DNA of 64,000 bases, from positions 13,708,348 to 13,772,347 of the forward strand of contig CAIIXF020000006.1 in NCBI GenBank assembly GCA_903813345.2, given 5' to 3'. Below the pieces are notes generated by a model. It did no database searches. It saw only the letters and a list, made by a program, of their open reading frames with translations, and had not been told where the DNA came from. Below, in pieces: positions 61,263 to 64,000 of the stretch. The stretch is from Owenia fusiformis. Taxonomy: Eukaryota; Annelida; Polychaeta; Sabellida; Oweniidae. How positions within the stretch are numbered: the first letter of the stretch is position 1; each line of letters starts with the position of its first letter. The position numbers and the translations under genes are program-made.

Positions 61263-61845
61263 GGTTGATTCCCAACATTTATATTTATCTTTCTTATGAA
61301 CCAATGAAAATTTTTCAATGTCCATCATGTTAAATCATTTCAGATAGCATGTGGGGAAAGGCTTGATCTTCTTCAACTCTACTCGGTCAGGTTGACAACC
61401 TCTTTTATCTCTGACACTGAGTTCAAGGCTCACTATAGTATAGATGATTGAGACCCAGGACACCAATAAAAACATGGGCAAATGAATTATAATACACAGA
61501 TTAGTGTCCTAATAGAACATTTTCATGATGTTATTTTTGCATTTGTGCCAATTATGAGCCAATTACATCCCATTTGAAATAATTCTGCTTTTAATGAAGC
61601 TGTTTTTAAGAGTTTAAATGGACTAATTCTGGGCTTTTCATGTATGATTCTGCCAAAGTGGTACGCTGACATCATTCACTGAAGGTTATACTTTCACTTT
61701 GTATACTACTAATTGACTGTTTTCAGTGTGTCACAAGGAATCTAACACTCATTACTATTGGTATAAAAGAAGTGAGTTTAGTACTTTCAAGCACATAAGT
61801 AAAATGTCAATTTAAGTCAATCTGGCATCAGAGATTTTTCCCATG

Positions 61846-62049
61846 CAGGCCCGTAGCCAGGGGGGGTTCGCAGGGTTCGGGCGAACCCCCCCCTGGCCAA
61901 AAATTCTTTCAAAATCATGCAGTTTTTCACCATTTTGAGCACTTTTTAAGTGATTTTGGGCATATTTGGGCCAAAATTGTCAAATGTGAACCCCCCTGGA
62001 AATTTTTGAAAACTGAACCCCCCCTTGGCAAATCTTGGCTACGGGCCTG
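61846..62049. mobile_element. GC-tipped MITE, CAGGCCCGTAGCCA ends, 204 bp
   Basis: CAGGCCCGTAGCCAGGGGGG and TTGGCTACGGGCCTG are inverted termini. CCATG flanks both sides (61841-61845 and 62050-62054). The interior has GGGCGAACCCCCCC and GAACCCCCC repeats. Confidence 0.85.
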
Positions 62050-62083
62050 CCATGGGACATATTTTTATGAGACATCTCCTGAA

Positions 62084-62205
62084 GGAGATACCTTTAAATT
62101 AACAAGGGCTTTATCATGGAGGAGATACCTTTAAATTAACAAGGGCTTTATCGTGGAGGAGATACCTTTAAATTAACAAGGGCTTTATCATGGAGGAGAT
62201 ACCTT
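62084..62205 (+). repeat. 37-bp minisatellite, left part (before the LINE)
   Basis: Three full units and the start of a fourth (62084, 62121, 62158, 62195) of GGAGATACCTTTAAATTAAC + AAGGGCTTTATCATGGA. The fourth is cut after ACCTTTA by the LINE fragment. Confidence 0.95.
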
Positions 62206-62679
62206 TACTATTCACTTATATATTCTCAAATTCAATACTGTATATGTGCTTGGGGAAATGCAGGCAAAACTGCAACGAATTCAATATTTCAACTACAAAA
62301 ACGTTTTTTAAGAATTATTACTTACAGCGGAAATAGAGAACATACCGGGCCATTCTTTAAACAATTCAAAATTCTAAAATTTACTGACATATATGACCTT
62401 AATATTCTGCAACTAACTTACAAATGTATTAACAGACCCGATTCTTTTCCAAGTGACATTTTTATTGACTTCTTTGGAAAAAACAATAGTGTTCATCAAC
62501 ACAACACTAGACAGAATGAACAAGTTCATGTAACAAAATTCAAAACCAATTATTTAAGATACAGTTTTAAAGTACAAGGTGAAATTATCTGGAATAAAAT
62601 TCCTAATACTATTAAACTTACCAATAATATTTATAAACTAAAACGTCTTTTTAAAGATGACACTTTTTCAAAATACTGA
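62206..62679 (+). pseudogene. LINE reverse transcriptase, C-terminal fragment (157 codons, open)
   Basis: The frame runs without a stop from the insertion junction to TGA at 62677-62679. It starts YYSLIYSQIQYCICAWGN, matching the YYxLIxxxxxYxxxxWG motif downstream of the reverse transcriptase active site in many LINEs. LQKRFLRIITYS, GPFFKQFKILKFTDIYDLN and HNTRQNEQVHV blocks follow, then IIWNKIPNTIKL near the end. These are common in CR1/L2/Jockey-like enzymes. The catalytic part and endonuclease are absent, and there is no start codon near the left end, so it is not expressed as such. The clade is not decided. Confidence 0.8.
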
Positions 62680-62935
62680 TTTTGATGTTCTGCAAACATA
62701 AGGTAATTCCATCCTCTTTATTGTACATTATTTTTTACCAATGTTTTTAATTCATGAGACAAATTATGGTTCACCCAGTGTCATGTTGTGTTAAACTTTC
62801 AAGCACTTGAAAATTTTAGAATAATGATTTTAAATGTGGTCAATTATATACCTATGTAGGTGTCACGACCACGAATATGTAAAAATGTTATCATGTTTTA
62901 ATGAAATAAATAAAAAATAAATAAATAAAAAAAAT
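62206..62935 (+). mobile_element. 5'-truncated non-LTR retrotransposon (LINE) inserted in a minisatellite
   Basis: The insert starts in the reverse-transcriptase C-terminal region, includes a complete stop codon and a 3' UTR of about 230 bases, and ends in an (AAATA/AAAT)n tail at about 62903-62935. It interrupts the 37-bp array, whose units resume with AACAAGGGATTTATCATGGA. 5' truncation and an A-rich tail are typical of target-primed reverse transcription. No clear target-site duplication is visible; a few bases of the unit seem lost. Confidence 0.85.
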
Positions 62936-63551
62936 AAACAAGGGATTTATCATGGAGGAGATACCTTTAAATTAACAAGGGCTTTATCATGGAGGAGATA
63001 CCTTTAAATTAACAAGGGCTTTATCATGGAGGAGATACCTTTAATTTAACAAGGGCTTTATCATGGAAGAGATACCTTTAAATTAACAAGGGCTTTATCA
63101 TGGAGGAGATACCTTAAATCAACAAGGGCTTTATCATGGAGGAGATACCTTTAAATTAACAAGGGCTTTATCATGGAGGAGATACCTTTAAATTAACAAG
63201 GGCTTTATCATGGAGGAGATACCTTTAATTTAACAAGGGCTTTATCATGGAAGAGATACCTTTAAATTAACAAGGGCTTTATCATGGAGGAGATACCTTA
63301 CATCAACAAGGGCTTTATCATGGAGGAGATACCTTTAAATTAACAAGGGCTTTATCATGGAGGAGATACCTTTAAATTAACAAGGGCTTTATCATGGAGG
63401 AGATACCGTAAATCAACAAGGGCTTTATCATGGAGGAGATACCTTTAATTTAACAAGGGCTTTATCATGGAGGAGATACCTTTAATTTAACAAGGGCTTT
63501 ATCATGGAGGAGATACCTTTAAATTAACAAGGGCTTTATCATGGAGGAGAT
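62936..63551 (+). repeat. 37-bp minisatellite, right part, with higher-order pattern
   Basis: About sixteen units follow the LINE. Variants are AAATTAAC (A), AATTTAAC (T), a GGAAGAG start (A') and TAAATCAAC-like 36-base units (C). From 62957 the order is A A T A' C, A A T A' C, A A C T T A, so a five-unit block of about 184 bases is itself duplicated. Confidence 0.93.
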
Positions 63552-63708
63552 AGTTTGATACAGCTGTATTTGAGCTATGCATTGCCCTTGACTATACTTT
63601 AAATAAATGAAAGAACAATTTTTTTTCAAACTGTTTCACAACATGAATACATGTGAAAGGCATAGATCATGCTAGTATTGAGTACCTATCTATCAGGTCT
63701 ACCCGAAG

Positions 63709-63840
63709 TGTTTGACACATTGTTACAGTCCCCAATTTTTTTGTTGCTGGTGTTTGGCAGTTGGTGTTCAGTGGTTGTTGTCTGTAACATCATTCAGCGG
63801 TGGGCATCTGTAACAACTGGCAGGTGGTGACATTTTGCAC
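63709..63840 (+). repeat. Dispersed repeat R3, copy 3
   Basis: GACACATTGTTACAGTCCCC then TTTTTTTGTTG and TGGCAGGTGGTGACATTTTG parallel 47338-47460. Confidence 0.55.
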
Positions 63841-64000
63841 ATCCACCTGGTTTACAGACAAGTGGACAAAATGAAGTAAGCTCTGAACATTTTGTAACAC
63901 ACTTGAATTATGGATAGAAAATACAAAGGGCATCATAATGAGTACAAAGAAAAATAGCATCCTGCAAAAAATATGAACCTAGTACTTGTAAAACGACGCC

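Noticed and set aside
62084-63551. CRISPR-like regular array
   Set aside because: Units are contiguous with no unique spacers, in an animal genome; it is a minisatellite.

Overview
This is animal (metazoan) nuclear DNA. Coding sequence is split by GT/AG introns, polyadenylation signals are AATAAA, and most of the window is AT-rich intron or intergenic DNA full of small DNA transposons, foldback elements, a LINE fragment and minisatellites. The many TACATGTA-type motifs, the R-type lectin and the transposon families suit a marine invertebrate, perhaps a mollusc. That placement is inference, and the species cannot be named from the sequence.

Only two protein-coding genes are well supported. 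Between 1.1 and 13.4 kb on the + strand lie the last eight coding exons (341 residues plus stop) of an SLC37A4-type glucose-6-phosphate translocase. The first exon or exons, about 90-100 residues, lie upstream of the window. Its introns hold most of the identifiable transposons of the first 13 kb. From 15.5 to 16.7 kb is a compact gene for a 137-residue R-type (ricin B-like, beta-trefoil) lectin. It has a TATA-like box, a non-coding first exon, a single coding exon and an AATAAA signal. The two genes share a strand but show no functional link.

From 16.8 to 64 kb I find no convincing coding exon of a host gene. A promoter-like patch at 23.7-24.0 kb (GC box, three CCAAT boxes, CRE, TATA, then a GTGAGT donor) and two splice-bounded non-coding segments (20.5 and 41.25 kb) could belong to a non-coding RNA or to the 5' part of a long-intron gene.

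The rest is repeat biology. Two Mutator/Foldback-like elements with exact 9-bp target duplications lie at 28819-30476 and 58330-60920; each contains a further nested inverted-repeat element. There are hAT-like (8-bp duplication), Tc1/mariner-like (TA) and piggyBac-like (TTAA) non-autonomous elements, and a family with CAGTAAAACCTG termini whose long and internally deleted forms are both present. A fossil Tc1/mariner element keeps the last acidic motif of its transposase. A 5'-truncated LINE with an open 157-codon C-terminal reading frame is inserted inside a 37-bp minisatellite. Other arrays have 54-, 39-, about 20/60- and 34-bp units. Long open frames over the 54- and 39-bp arrays follow from periods divisible by three.
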